Shown piece by piece: positions 20,162 through 32,515 of a stretch of 64,000 nt of DNA. How positions within the stretch are numbered: position 1 is the first letter of the stretch; the number at the start of each line of letters is the position of its first letter. The notes under the pieces were generated by a model. It saw only the letters and a list, made by a program, of their open reading frames with translations, ran no database searches and had not been told where the DNA came from. A program made the translations under genes and the position numbers. The DNA is from Isochrysis galbana. Lineage: Eukaryota > Haptophyta > Isochrysidales > Isochrysidaceae. The DNA lies in NCBI GenBank assembly GCA_018136815.1, contig CM030941.1, forward strand, positions 1,301,582 to 1,365,581. The letters run 5' to 3'.

Positions 20162-23100
20162 CTACTGGCTGCGCACGGCGTAGTTGATGCTCAAGTAAAG
20201 CTCGCCCACGCGCGGTCCAATCGCCCTCCCCTCCGCGCGGCCTTGATCGGCATCGAGCTTGGCCTCGAAATGACCCATCTCCCCTTTATCGTCGCAAATG
20301 CTCACATTGAGTCGAAGCGGCTCAAGCGGTGCGTTGGGAATGGGAATCTCGAGCTTATCCTGCCATTCCATGACCCGTGCGTACGAAAAGAGCAATGGCT
20401 GCGTTACCAAGGGCTTGCCATTAGGCAATGAACACGCAATCCAAACGGCATCGAGGGGTTTAGAGGGCGTCCCGAGACCTTTCTTCAAAGCAGAAAAGCG
20501 CCTCCTCATCTTCACAAGCTGCATCACGTTCAGTGCGCGCGACTCATTCGTGCTTTCTCCCTTCGTGCCAATCGCCGTGGCCGACAGTCGAGTAATACAA
20601 ACCTTCCTAGGTAAGGACGTGAGGCTGCTAGCCATGGATTTCACATCATCGCCGGCTCGCTCCCCTAACTTCTGACTATGCTTGATCTTCACGTACTCAA
20701 GAATATCAATCTTGGCCAGAGAATTTCGACGCTCGGATCTGTGGCTCGACTTGCGCATCAACCACTGCACTTCTTTGATGCTCTTCTCCATGTCACCGGC
20801 CCCCTTCCGCTTCAGAAGAACAAGTTGCATCACGGAAGTGGCAAGCATGTTCTTCAGCCGCTCCAAACGATTCTGTTGTGAGGACAAGGGACACGGGGTC
20901 ACAGGTAGTTCATAACTCTATCTCTCCTCTTAAGCGCTCAGGGAGAAGGCTTGCTTGTGATTTGATGCTTGTGATTCGATCTGTGTGAAAATGAGATAGA
21001 CTCACCTCGAAGTCAGCGCGTAGTTCCCTCCTCACCTCCTTGTCGTACTTGTACTGCAATTGCCGGGTGATGAAGCCACCCTCCTCACACTGCCTTAGGG
21101 TCTCGTAGATATCAAAGAGAGACATGAGAATATTGTGCATGTAAATCTCCGTATGCTCGGGCTGCAAATCTTGATCTGCAGCCATCTTGACGAGTCCATC
21201 GATCTTATTGGTGTAAGAAATCCAGTCGCCAGTTGTATCGTCGGCGTAGTGTGCGAGCGTGCTGAGCACCCAACATGCTGCTGTTGCCAGCGATTCGAGT
21301 GGCCGTTCCCTGGACGTGACAGCCGAATCGAAAAGGCTTTCCTTCGCCAACGCCTCCACCTGGTCTATGGTCAAGTCGAACAGCGTGCCCCTCACACCTC
21401 CCCTCACACCCATCTTTAGGTAAAAGTTGCCGAGAGCCGTGCGAAATGGTGACCAGCCGGCCATCTTCGTGTGCATGACATGTCTTTTCCCGGCGTGGGC
21501 TTGGATGTCCTCCTGGACGATTACTGCCGCACCGCCCTCGTTCTTGGCTCCGGTGGTCCCCGTCTCTCGCGACGCCCGCCGAACCAGCATGCCGCGTGCG
21601 GCTGCTTGGGTCTTGATGGCGCCGTCCTCTTCCTTTTCTGATGCGAGGACGTACTCGCCAGACCACTCAGACGGCTTAGCCGAGCCGCAATTGTACGCTC
21701 GCATCCGTAACTTGCACGCGTAGATGTTGCCTGTGATCCTGTGCGTCAGCCGGCTCGCAGAAATCATGCCATCTGGTACATCGGCGTGCTTGGAGCGCGT
21801 GTCACCTAGGACCTGACGCCAAGGCGCGTAGACACCCCTCTTGTTCATCTCCGAGATCTCTATCTCGTAGAAGGTGAGAGCGCAGCCTCCCCACGACGAG
21901 GGTGGCTCCCAAATCACCGTCATACCCGTCGACGTACGTGTAACCACCTGCACGTGGCGAGGAGCAGATGGAGGCGGGAAGGCGTGGACGAAGGCGTCGA
22001 TTGAGAAGGTGTACTCGTTTGGGGTGCGCTTCCGCGTCACGTTGAAGCGCTTCGGCGTCGAGCCCGGTGGCGTCTTCTTTAACTGGAGGGTGCGAATGAC
22101 AACATCCACTTTGCCGAAGGTGTCGGCCGCAGAGGGCGGTTCATACTCCGAATCTACCGACGCCCGCTCTCGAGCAACGGATTCCAAGAAGTCCTCCGGG
22201 TCGAATTCGCAGTCCATGAAGGAAGTCTCGCCAGTCCACTCGCACCCTCGCCTCTCTTGCTGGGCTTGATTGACCTGCAGGTCAATGTGACCGCCAAGAT
22301 TAACCTCGAACGGCTCTGAGCAACCAACGACGCACACCTTGCCCCTCTCGTGCTCCTCATGCCTTTGTAGCATGGTGAACTCCGACGGCAGGTCTCTCGA
22401 GACGTACAGCCTCAGCAGCTCCGTTTCCAGCGGGATGATCTCGGGCGGCAGGAAGCCGAAGCAGCGAACGCGTTGGCTCGCCAGGCGGCCAGTGCGTGTG
22501 AACGCGCACAAAATGCCACTATCCACCATCTCAACTAGGAGCGAAGGCATGGTTCCCAAGAGCTCGTTTCCGGGAACGAATTGGAAGTATTCCGGATCGA
22601 CCTCCTCCCACGTGTTCCCCGAAAGCGTCGAGTACGCGACGACAATGTCATCCTTCTCAACATCTGCGGCGAAGCAGTGCGGAATGCGCACTGTGCACGC
22701 TGCATGCAGCTCTAATCGGTCGCCCTCGAATTCGATGCGAACTATTGGAGAGCAGACCTCACCCACCTCTTCCGTGTGGTCAGAGAAGTAGTCCACCTTG
22801 TGCTCGAGCATGGTCGAAACGCGCGCCCACTTCAACTTGTTGCTCTCGGACAGGCACTCCTTGGCAAAGCGCACCTCCACTTGGAACGACTCGCCGTGAT
22901 CCGACTTGTCCAATGTCAATAGCCCGCCATGGTTGCATACGATCTCATTCAGCGTACGGCGATAAGATGCGCCCTCTACGCACTCCTCCTGGTACTTGCG
23001 TAGGATGTGCACGTGAAAATTGTCTTTGGTGAGCTTGTCCTTGACCAAGTCCTTCAAATTGTTGTAATAGCCGACGAACTCCGCGAATGTGAGGCTTCCA

Positions 23101-24317
23101 TCGTGGTCGCTATCCGCCTGAGGGGGATCGGTAGATGACATCAAGCGCAAGCAGTTCCCACGGCGTCGAGAACTGCACTGGTCCTGGGCCAAACATGGGC
23201 GGCTTACCCTAGCGAATTCGTCGTCGACGAAGGCTGCGATGTCCTCCTTTGCCACGCCGAGCGTTGTGTCTAGGTTCATGTCGAGCAACATGTTTCGGAC
23301 CTCCAACCCGGACATCGCATTATTCTTGTCAATGTCGTACGTGTCGAATATCTCTTTGACCATTGTGATTCGATCCTCCGTGCGTACCACCAGCTTCTCG
23401 CTGTCGTAAACGTGGAGCCGAGGCGGATGCTTGGTCCACAACTGTGCAGCAACGAGAGTATGGGTTGAGCTGCAACAGGCGTGGGTAAGTACTCCTGGGC
23501 ATGTGGGTGCTGGCGCCGAGGCAAGACCTAGCTATCAATCACGCCGGGGATGGCCAGGATGGAGGCACGAGCGTCCATTTGTGACGGAAAAGGCTTTGGC
23601 TGTTCGCACCTGGTCCAGCCACCGCTGCATTATGCGCCTATCTGTAATGACTACACCTCGTCCGAATTCATCGAAGTACTGGATGGGGAGCGCCCTTCCT
23701 TTGCCCTTCGGTAAACCGAGGCAGACTTCAATCCACGCGTGCATCTGCTCGAACGTCATTTTGTCCTGCATGGTCACTAGCCTGCGCTGTCCACTGCCGT
23801 CGCCCACGTCCCCATCCTTAGCCTTTGTGTGGTGGTGCAGCGCGACGACAAGAGTACAGCCGAATCGGCGCAGCCGCCTGTTGTTCATCTCGTGGAGCTC
23901 CCGGACGTGCTCCGTCTGAAGCCGTTCCGCCACGAGCTGGATGGAGGCCAGCCGCTTTGCCTCGCGCTCCAGGATCGTAGTCTGATCGATCGACTTGCGG
24001 AGGAACGTCGAGCGCCTCTTCATCCCCAGTGTCTGCATCGGCTGTGGCTGCTCGGCCCGCTCATGAGGGGTGTCGCCGTCAGCAGGCGCCTCAGCCTGCC
24101 CGTGAGTGGGCTGAGCGGCAGCGGGCGATTTCGTCGGTCCAGTGGTAAGCTCCGCGTCCTCGTGCTGCTCGACCGCCTCCTGAGCGCGCTGGGCCTCCAC
24201 CGGCAGTTTGGGCGGCGGCTCCCGTTGCTCTCGCGGCAGCACATCAGGAGAGTTGGGTGCGGAGACAAGCCTCTCACTGGCGAGTAGCAAGTCGAGCGAG
24301 AGAGACTGCGGAGGCAT
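20162..24317 (-). CDS. Large EF-hand / ZU5-like / FN3 / IQ / C2-like protein
   Basis: Four exons are inferred: 24317-23610, 23441-23208, 23117-21006 and 20872-20162, all phase 0, about 1254 residues. After a polar N-terminus, two EF-hands follow: DIDKNNAMSGLE near residue 272, and DSDHDGSLTFAE near 316, the latter created exactly by removing intron 2. Around 435-520 the string RLELHAACTVRIPHC..WEEVD resembles a ZU5 fold. A fibronectin type III domain lies near 698-795 (SAPRHVQVV..VIWEPPSSWGG..YEIEI). It is followed by an IQ-like AIKTQAAARGMLVRR near 815. The last 120 residues look like a degenerate C2 domain (LDAVWIACSLPNGKPL..PLRLNVSICD). No membrane segment is evident, so a calcium-responsive cytosolic scaffold is inferred. 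The combination is not one I can name. Confidence 0.75.
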
Positions 24318-26361
24318 GAGTGCACGAGCCAGCCGTGCGCTACCTGGGCACCCACGCCCTCCTCCCTCCCCCGCGCCCCTCGCCCTCTCCAATTACCCTT
24401 TCCCCCTTTGCCTCCCCCGTGTTGGCCCTGCAGTGCCGGCGGTCGACGGCTCTCCCTCTCTGCTTCTTTCTCTCTCTCTCTTCATTCACAGCAAAAAGAG
24501 AGAGGGGAGGGGGAGAGAGAGGGGAGGAGGGGGCTGAAGTCAAGAGGACGAGGAGGCGAGAGTTGCCGTTGCACAACGGAGGTGGGGAGGGGAGGGGGGG
24601 GGGGGGGGAGGGGGAGGGTTGGGACCCGGCGGGCGGAGAGCGATGGAGAGGGGACGCGCGGGCCGTCCCCACCAGGCCATCTCATCTTGAACTCTTGAAG
24701 CGTGAAGCTAGCTGGGTCGTGGGTGCTAGCGGTGTGAATGAACGCCTGGAATGTAATCAATCGTCGATGTATCTGTTTCAAACGTAAACGCCCTCCCTGG
24801 CACCATGCCGTGTTTGCGTTTGAAACACGGTGAGAACGGGGTATTTTCTGTTGCTTTTCGGTGTTTGTCGCCGCTCTCAGGCGTCGCGTGTCACCTGCGC
24901 GCGCCATGGCCATGGCCCCCCTCTGCCCTCTGTCCTCTGGGAGGATCTGCAGCCCCCCCCCGCTATCTTTTAAGCGGCGGCAGGAAGCACCTTTGAAGGT
25001 GAAGGTGCTTCGCGACATGTGAGTGCTCTAAGCTCCATATATTGAGGTAAATGGACGTTCCATCGTTCCATATATGGTAAACACACCCGGTCCTCGAGGT
25101 ACCTGTGACATGCAGCACCTCCTAAGGTGCTTCGCCGGTTAAGAGATAATGGCCGCCGCATGGGCAGGTCAAGGGGCAAGGGGCAAGGGGTCAGTGGAGA
25201 CTGGAGCTTTGCCCCTGACCCCTGACCCCCCCCCCACCCCCCCTTGCTCGCAACAACTTTCTGGAGACGTTGCACCACTCGTTAGGGAAGGCTGCACGAG
25301 CGAGCGAGCGAGCGAGCGAGCTGTCTTCGCCAGAAACCAGAAAGTTGTTTGGTTCCCCTCCTACCCCTACCACCTCAAGCGTCAAGCGGAAAGGCGTCAG
25401 ATTTCGAGTGGGACCCCAATCTCTGCTCCCCCGCGTACTAATCTGACAACTTTCCGCGTGCAGGGGTGGGGACGAGCCGTCATCCGCCATGCGCCAACCG
25501 CGCACACCCCCATCGCACGGCGGGTAGGGGCTCCGTTGCCACCAAGGGATAGGGCCGTACAGCACTAAGGTTATAAGGTGAACGACTCGGACGCGGGTGT
25601 GGGGCAAGCCACGCCGTTGTTGTGTGTGTCCTGTCCCTGTCCCCTCCCCTTCTCTCGACTGGTTCGCGTGCTTCTGTTCCCTTCTCCCCCCGCATCCAAA
25701 GGTGCTCTGTACGTCTCTTCTCTCTCCCACTCACTCGTGGGAGTATTAGTACTCTATTGGTCTCTGTCTGCTCGTTCGACCCCCTCTCTGTTCCCTTCTC
25801 AGGTGCTCTGTAGGAGTACGTCTCTTCTCTCTCCCACTCACTCGTAGGAGTACTCTATTGGTCTCTCTCTGTCTGCTCGTTCGACCCCCCCTCCCTCTTC
25901 TCCTGATCCTCCTCTTCTTCTCTTATGGAGTAACTCTCCTCTCGCCGAATTCCTGGTCTCCTCTTCCCCTTTCAATCTCGGATTCTGTTTTCTCCATTAC
26001 ATCCTGACTCCCTTAGGAGAGCCCCCCCCTCCCCCCCGCGCGCCCCCCCCGCGCGAACTCTCTGATTCTGATGATGAAAGAAGGCAGACACACCCACTTC
26101 ACCCGCAGCAGGAGACTCAAGAGAGAGAGAGAGAGAAGAAGTGGCGAGAGAGAGAGAGAGAGGGAGGAGAGCGAGACGGGGAGCGGACGCGCTTGGTCGC
26201 TGCTGGTATATTACTCTATCTGCACGCGACATCTAAGAGAGAGAGAGAGAGAAGAGAGGGGGAGAGAAAGGGGGAGTTTTGGGGGGGAGGGCGGGGGCTT
26301 GGGGGGGGGGGGTGGGGGAGGCAGGAGGGGGAGGGCGAGCCAGAGAGACTCGAGACGCGCC
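24318..26361. other. Intergenic with simple repeats and a repeat-D copy
   Basis: 24480-24620 is an almost pure GA/G tract. 25470-25577 is repeat D (second copy of 14190-14312). 25300-25320 is a GAGC microsatellite. A direct repeat of about 100 bases (GGTGCTCTGTA..CCCACTCACTCGT..TCGTTCGACCCC) occupies 25699-25800 and 25803-25895. 26070-26350 is the GA-rich leader of the next gene. No protein gene is recognised. Confidence 0.5.
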
Positions 26362-27623
26362 ATGCTCCACCGCGCAGACACGCAGCCGCTCGACCGGCTG
26401 GCGGTGCGCGTGCCGGAGGGGATGGTGCCAGGACAGGCGATCGCCTTTCCGACCCCCTCCGGTCAGCAGTACCAGGCCGTCATTCCCGCCGGCGTCAAGC
26501 CGGGCCAGATCTTTGTCGTGCTCGTGCCGAGCACGCCGTCGCAGTCGCTCCCGATGGGGCTGCCTGTTGAGAGCAGCCCGGCGCCGGCGCCAGCGGCCTC
26601 ACCGCCGGTGCGTGCTGCCGCAATCGCACCGCCCGCCCGCCTCCTCCGCGCCGGCTCCGCCGTGCACGAGATCGTCGCGCCCGCATGGCGCGACGGCCAG
26701 GCCCTCAAGCATGCAGAGTGCCCCATCTGCTTTGAGCCGCTGCATGCGAGCCCTGTCGGCGTGTTCCTGGACGAGAAAGGGAAGCGCGTCTCGCCGCACT
26801 TCTTTAATCTTGCCGCCGCGCGAGAGTGGCTCGGCACCGGCAACGGTCGCTGCCCGCTCACGCGCCAACGAATAGCTTCCGTGGCTCCTGTGCCGGATTT
26901 AAGGCATGATCCCAAGGGCTGGTGGCGTGTGGTGGATGTGGACGGTGACGGCAAGCTGTCGCGACACGAGGTGCTCGAGGCCATCAAGGCGCAACTTCCC
27001 GTGGACACGGTGCGCATGCATGGCCTTGAGATGATCATCCAAGCGGTGTATCATCCAAGCGGTGTATCTTGGCTCACGTCAATCGCACCGCAACATTTTA
27101 GGACAAAATTGATGAGGCGATGGCGGATCCTCAGCACTGGATGTGGGAGCAGTGGGACAAAGACCGTTCCGGGTTCATCGAAGAGTCGGAGGCACTGCAA
27201 ACAGGAGGTCTCCTCGATTTTGTTCGCGAGGTGAGCTTGGGGTCAGTAGATTTCATGCGTTTTCCGAGACCCCTACGTATGACACTCACACAACCCGGCT
27301 TCCCATTCCGAGCTGGCGTGCAGGTATTTGCCATGTCCGAGTCTCGGCCTGACTCCATCCCCGACATGCGTCACGACAAGGACGGCTGGTACAGATATTG
27401 GGATGAAGACGGCGATGGCTCGCTGGACAGGGAAGAGGTTTTGCGCGCCTTGCTCAAGACCCTCAAACTGACCACTGACCCAGCGCGTGTTCATCAAATG
27501 CGGGAAACAATCAGTGAGATATGGCCCATTTTCGACACGGACGGATCAGGTGCAATCGATCGAGAAGAGTTTCTCAGGTGTGGAGCGGCCCGATTGAGTT
27601 ACAGGAAAACGGTGCTTTCCTAG
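26362..27623 (+). CDS. PGQ-motif, RING-like, four-EF-hand calcium-binding protein
   Basis: Exons are 26362-27045, 27102-27230 and 27324-27623, about 370 residues. Residues 16-56 hold two copies of a VPxGxxPGQ motif (VPEGMVPGQAIAF and IPAGVKPGQIFVV). A RING/U-box-like module is at 120-170 (CPICFEPL, H146, CPLTRQR), with too few metal ligands for a classic RING. Four EF-hands then follow: VDVDGDGKLSRHE, WDKDRSGFIEESE, WDEDGDGSLDREE and FDTDGSGAIDREE. A cytosolic calcium sensor with ubiquitin-ligase-like potential is inferred. Intron 1 is short (56 bp). A 16-bp tandem duplication, CATCCAAGCGGTGTAT, creates two possible donors; only the first keeps the frame. The 3' end could extend through a further intron starting at the GTGTGG near 27576. 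Confidence 0.72.
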
Positions 27624-28375
27624 GTTTATTCTTGAGTGTGGGATTGTGCTTATAGCTGAGGCGAATCCATGTGAACGGCCTGAGATTGGCATAATCGCTT
27701 GTGAATCTCCGGGAGCATCACAAGATTGCTGCAATGTGCCCCGCAGCGCTGTACACCCATTTCCTCGCTCATCCTGGACGGTCGCCCGACCTTTTGCAGG
27801 CCTTCAGATGGTCTTGCGGACACGATCATTGCCACCATGGGCACATGACGATGGTTTGCTCATGTGGTCGGGCGGTTTCCTTGTGGAGGGCTTTGAGGAG
27901 CATTGCTGGACGACGCGCGAACGGCTTGTGATGAGGATGCAGGGAATGTGCAAGACTTTTGTTGAGAATGTACTCCGAGTTGGCGGCAGTAGCTCCACGA
28001 CGTCAAGTAATAGGTGGACGTTGGCCCGCACGATAGACAGTGCATGAATGGACGTGACACGTGATCCTGTGACAGGATTCCGTGGCACGGGCCGATGTTG
28101 ATAAATGCCAACACTCGTGCATCCCAACCAATTCGGGTCGTTTTTATTGTCAGAGGAACCGTTTGGTAACGGGAGAAGGTGAACTAGCGACCATGTGGCG
28201 GCGGATCAGCTGGGAGTTGAAGGATTGGAGTAGTAGTTGAAGTTGTGCGCTCGAGTAGCGTTGGCAAGAAGGCGGTGCCCGGTGTGTGGGTGCGGAGCAG
28301 CGCATTTACATGTGTGCAATGTTTTGGATGTGTTGGGCGTGGGCCTGGGCGCAGGACATGTTGTGGGGAGGGCGC
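27624..28375. other. Intergenic, possible 3' exon of the preceding gene
   Basis: A frame at 27646-28047 follows a possible acceptor (CTTTTGCAG at about 27799) but encodes nothing recognisable. 28180-28375 is G/T-rich repeat-like sequence. Confidence 0.3.
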
Positions 28376-28520
28376 ACTAATCTTATGATTGGTCGCCATG
28401 GAGGGGGGCCTCGCGCCCCCCCCCCCCCCTCGACTCCCCTCATCGGGGGCGAGAACCATCCACCCCCCTGAGCTCCTGAGCTGTCTAGACCACCAGTGGG
28501 GTTCCCTCCACTCGAAACTC
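28376..28520 (-). repeat. Family-A-type 3' tail (minus)
   Basis: ACTAATCTTATGATTGGT (28376-28393), then CGCCATGGAGGGGGGCCTCG, then a C-run form the double-hairpin tail in reverse orientation. The stem sequence is unlike the other copies but still pairs. Confidence 0.5.
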
Positions 28521-29036
28521 CTGCAGAGCAGCCGCTAGCGCTGCGTCACGCTGGTCGTCGTCTGCATGGCCGTCGCCCTCCTCCTGCATGCAGCTTCCAC
28601 CACGGGCCAGGGCTACCTACAATACAAGAGTAGTCATGAATACTGAGTACAAATACTACCAATTTGGCAGTATTCGTACTCATGAGTACAGCCGCGAGCG
28701 AGTATTCGTACTCATGAGTACAGCCGAGAGTGAGTATTCGTATTTTGGTCGAATATCGAATACTCACACGCCGGCTGTCGGGGCGGCGCGCGCGCCGCGG
28801 CCGCGCGGCAAGCCGCACACTCTACTTGTACTACACATCTCTGTTTTTGGCTCTCTCCTCACACATTACACTACCTACTACCTACTATCACTCAAAACTC
28901 TCCAAGAGGAACAAAAGAACACAGGCTACGACCGGCTCACATTTGGTCACACCTGATGCGATACCTGACACGTGCCGGTCTGCCGGTCTGCTGTCCCCCT
29001 CACTCACCCACATCCATCCCTAATCCCTACATACAT
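28521..29036. other. Intergenic with GTACTCATGAGTAC palindromes
   Basis: TATTCGTACTCATGAGTACAGC occurs twice at about 28673-28730 and in degenerate form just upstream. No gene is seen. The minus frames in this stretch lack motifs. Confidence 0.4.
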
Positions 29037-29475
29037 CTACACATCTACATCAACATCACTCTCCTGCTGGTCTGAATCATCGTGAGTCATGCCTTCTCCT
29101 TGGGCGCCCGCCTTGCCGTACTTTTGTATGTACATGGCCAGGATGTCCTTGACGGGGGGCATATATATAGAACTTTTGGTTGTACGCGCCGATGCGGACC
29201 ATCGTGGCCAAGTTGTTGGGGTCCAAGTTGGGGTCGGAGAGCTTCTTGGCCAGCGAGAAGATCCGCTCCACATTAGCTTCGTGACATATGTGGGAGGCAC
29301 ACTGCTTGAAGACAAAGAAGTGGAGCGGGAAGGAGTCCTTCATGTCCCGCACATCAGGCTGAACTCGTTGATGAAACCGTCGCTGTCCTTGTACTTGTCC
29401 ACGGTCTCCCGCTGCAGGTCCTTCCAGCGCCGGACCTCGTCGGTGACTGCGTCGAATGCGTTGGGCGCCATGCTC
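29037..29475 (-). mobile_element. hAT transposase C-terminal (dimerisation domain) remnant
   Basis: Minus frames encode [20 protein letters not shown] then [19 protein letters not shown], the hallmark of the hAT C-terminal dimerisation domain, ending at an acidic tail DSDQQESDVDVDV. Upstream, [20 protein letters not shown] precedes it. Reading continuity needs two frame changes, near 29350 and at a C-run near 29158, so the gene is decayed. It lies 600 bp from a hAT-type MITE (30090-30651). Confidence 0.75.
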
Positions 29476-29599
29476 CATGCTCCATGCTGGTACACGGACG
29501 TGTGGTGGCGAGGTGTCGGACTCGGAGTCGACCATCAGGCGGCGTTTCTTCGCCCGCGGCGAGGAGCGTGAGGAACGTGAGGAACGTTGAGTTGCTGAG

Positions 29600-30006
<407 letters not shown>

Positions 30007-30089
30007 CGGCGCCCTCGCGAATCGAGCCTCGCTCGAGTCTCGAGTCTCGAGTTTCGAACACCTCGCGCATGAAGGGCCTCACTAAGAAT

Positions 30090-30651
30090 CCTACATGTGA
30101 AAGACAGTCAGTTGGGGTTTAAAAGACTGTATTATACACATGTCTTCGACCCTCGTAGAAAGACAGTCCAAAGACAGTGGGAAAGACATATACTACTACA
30201 TATTTACCGGGGGGGGGGGGCAGGAGCGGGAGAGCGGGTGCCTAGCTAGGGTGCCGTGTGTGTGAGTGTGTACGTGTGTACTGTGTGTGGGTGTCCGAGT
30301 CGCATGTGACATGTGACATGTGACCACAATTATGAGTACGGTATAATGGTATCATGTGTTTGTGTTGTACCAACACCAACTAATGAGCCGATGCCGCGCC
30401 CATAGCCGCCTATAGCCTTACTATAGCTATAGCCTATGGACTATGGATAGCGCCGTTGCCGTGTGCCGTGTCGCCGTGCGCCATCGGTGCTGCCGTGCCG
30501 CCCCGCGTCGCGCCGCCCCGCGTCGCGCCGCCCCGCGTCGCGCCGCCGCGCGCGGCGCACTGTCTTTCTCTGGGGGCCTCTAGAAAGACGGTATTATACG
30601 GCTGTCTTTCATCCCTGAAGAAAGACACTGTCTCGGTCTTTCACATGTAGG
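30090..30651. mobile_element. hAT-type MITE with perfect 16-bp TIRs and 8-bp target duplication
   Basis: Termini are CCTACATGTGAAAGAC (30090-30105) and its exact inverse GTCTTTCACATGTAGG (30636-30651). CTAAGAAT flanks both sides (30082-30089 and 30652-30659). Subterminal AAAGACAGT/ACTGTCTTT motifs recur in both orientations, and the interior holds a GCCGCCCCGCGTCGC tandem repeat (30494-30545). It has no transposase, so it is non-autonomous. The intact duplication and ends suggest a fairly young insertion. Confidence 0.88.
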
Positions 30652-30783
30652 CTAAGAATATACTGGAGGGGGCCCGATCGTATTTCGCGCACCGCCTTCG
30701 AGGGTCGAAGGCCAGAGATTCGGTATTTTTCGAAAAGTTCGCCGGAGAAACCCCGCTTCTTTTTGCTGATCCATCCCACCGCA

Positions 30784-31000
30784 AGCCACAGGGAGCTTAT
30801 TTAGCCCTTCATTCACCCATTGCAGCTAGTGCTAGTGCTAGTGCCCCCCCCCACACCCATAGTGAGTGACCGGGCTAGGGGAGGGGGCAGTGCCCCACCC
30901 CTGGTATCACTCGGACACCTGGCTCGTCAGGCATGGCGGGAAACCGGGACTGAAACGTTGTGTCCAGTTAGCTTGTGTGGCTGGCTAGGATACAACATTC
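30784..31000 (-). repeat. Dispersed repeat E, copy 1
   Basis: The reverse complement matches 50745-51092 and 61862-61995. Shared blocks are TAATTGGACACAACTTTTC-like, TCCCGCCATGCCTGACGAGC and CAGGTGTCCGAGTGATACC, and at the far end GGGCTAAATAAGCTCCCTG. The block TGTCCGAGTGG resembles a tRNA Ser/Leu A box, but no B box is evident. Confidence 0.65.
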
Positions 31001-31294
31001 ATGATTTTATTTTATGGATTAGAGGTGCCTCTCTTTAGTGGAGGTCTAAGCACGATCTTGACCAAAATACAAAAGGGGAGGACTTGGGGGGTGTCAGTGT
31101 CAGGAATTGAGTGGACTCAACACCGAGTGCTGCGGCTCGGTCCACACCCTGTCACCCTCTACTACTCTAATACGAGTATGGAAAGCTCCCTCTCATTTTT
31201 CTTTTCTCTCCCTGTGTGTGGCAGCAAGCACACAATATATGGTGTGTCGAGCTTCACTCTCGCCCTCGCAAGAAGAGCGCCGCGCGGCTGCGCG

Positions 31295-32515
31295 ATGTGG
31301 CCTTCCACCACCATCACCGAGCCGCCACCTTCTGCCGAGGGAATGTGGGCGGCGGGTGCGGCGTCATACGATGCGGGCGAGCAGATCCATGCCGACGCGC
31401 TCGCCGCCGTCTCTGCTGCCGCCAGCCTGGCTGGAGTGCCTGACCCTGTGGCTGAGACCATCAGCAGACTTCCACCAGCGGCCGCTCCTGAGCTGGCCTC
31501 CGCTGCCGGCTGGGGCGGCGCAGGGGCGAGCGCACATCCGGATATGGCGCTCTACTATCAGCCCGATTTCCAGCAGCTCGATGGCCCCACCGTCACGATG
31601 GCCGCGCTCTCGGTCAGGCAACCTTTCGCCTCGCTTATCCTCTATGGGGTGAAGCAACTCGAGGCACGCACACGCCCGACGCTCAAGCAGGTGCAGGGGC
31701 CACTCGCGATCCACGTCTCACATAAAGAAGAGCCTTACGACTCGCATCTCGTTTCCACAGCCATCTCAATCCTCCGTCGCCGGTATACGGATGAAACCAT
31801 CACTCAATTTTTCCAGCTCCCGAGCAACATGGCGCAGGGTTATGGGTGCGTGGTTGGCATTGTTGATGTGGAAAGCACGTGGCACGCCGACCTCTTCACG
31901 GAGATTGAGCAATACCAGCTCACAGAGCAAGCTATTCATCCAGCCACCGCAACTTTCCTCACGCAATTCCGCTCGCCGCGTTGGCTCAACTACCCTGTGC
32001 GGGCCACGGGTTCCAACAAGCTGTGGGAGGTGATGCTGCCGCACGATGCGCTTCCCAAAGGCACAGAACTAGATGCAGAGGGACGCGTGATGTACGTGCC
32101 CACATCGACCAGTATTGACCGCTTTTCGTACGGGTTGGGCGCTGGCGGATCGGCCGTTGGGATGGAGGGCGATGACGCCATGCTCGGTATGCTTGGTGGC
32201 GACTTCGTCCGTCAGCTTGGAGGCGGAGGCGACGCAATCGGAGAGATTGAGAAACGGAAGAAAAAGTTGCACAAGGCCTTGCGGCAGATCGAAGAGCTGA
32301 AGGCGAAACGCGCGCAGGGACTGACGCTAGAAAAAACGCAAGAGTCGAAGATAGAACGGGAGGCGGAGTTGCTTGCAGAACTGTCCGGTCTGGACGCAGA
32401 AGAGCAGGGAGCAGAGGCTGTAGCAGATGTGTCCGGCAACATGACAGCGAGTGCGTCGCAGAAAGATGGCCTGGCAGAAGGGACAGCACACTTCGCTGAG
32501 CCTTCTAGCATGTAG
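31295..32515 (+). CDS. ASCH/PUA-like domain protein with C-terminal coiled coil
   Basis: A single exon of 406 residues. Residues about 104-145 read LSVRQPFASLILYGVKQLE..GPLAIHVSHK, the start of an ASCH-type (PUA superfamily) RNA-binding fold, which continues to about 230 with GYGCVVGIVDVE and WEVMLPHDALP. Residues about 315-365 form a basic coiled coil (EKRKKKLHKALRQIEELKAK). Its KxLRQIEELK pattern is reminiscent of the C-terminal segments of PYM/eIF2A-like ribosome-associated proteins. Role in RNA modification or translation is inferred only. The frame is open upstream to 31001, but 31295 is the first ATG that gives a compact protein. The N-terminal 100 residues are Ala/Pro-rich. Confidence 0.7.
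   Translation: MWPSTTITEPPPSAEGMWAAGAASYDAGEQIHADALAAVSAAASLAGVPDPVAETISRLPPAAAPELASAAGWGGAGASAHPDMALYYQPDFQQLDGPTVTMAALSVRQPFASLILYGVKQLEARTRPTLKQVQGPLAIHVSHKEEPYDSHLVSTAISILRRRYTDETITQFFQLPSNMAQGYGCVVGIVDVESTWHADLFTEIEQYQLTEQAIHPATATFLTQFRSPRWLNYPVRATGSNKLWEVMLPHDALPKGTELDAEGRVMYVPTSTSIDRFSYGLGAGGSAVGMEGDDAMLGMLGGDFVRQLGGGGDAIGEIEKRKKKLHKALRQIEELKAKRAQGLTLEKTQESKIEREAELLAELSGLDAEEQGAEAVADVSGNMTASASQKDGLAEGTAHFAEPSSM

Noticed and set aside
28588-28956. CRISPR array suggested by repeated GTACTCATGAGTAC
   Set aside because: Only two or three palindromic copies with irregular spacing, in a eukaryotic genome.
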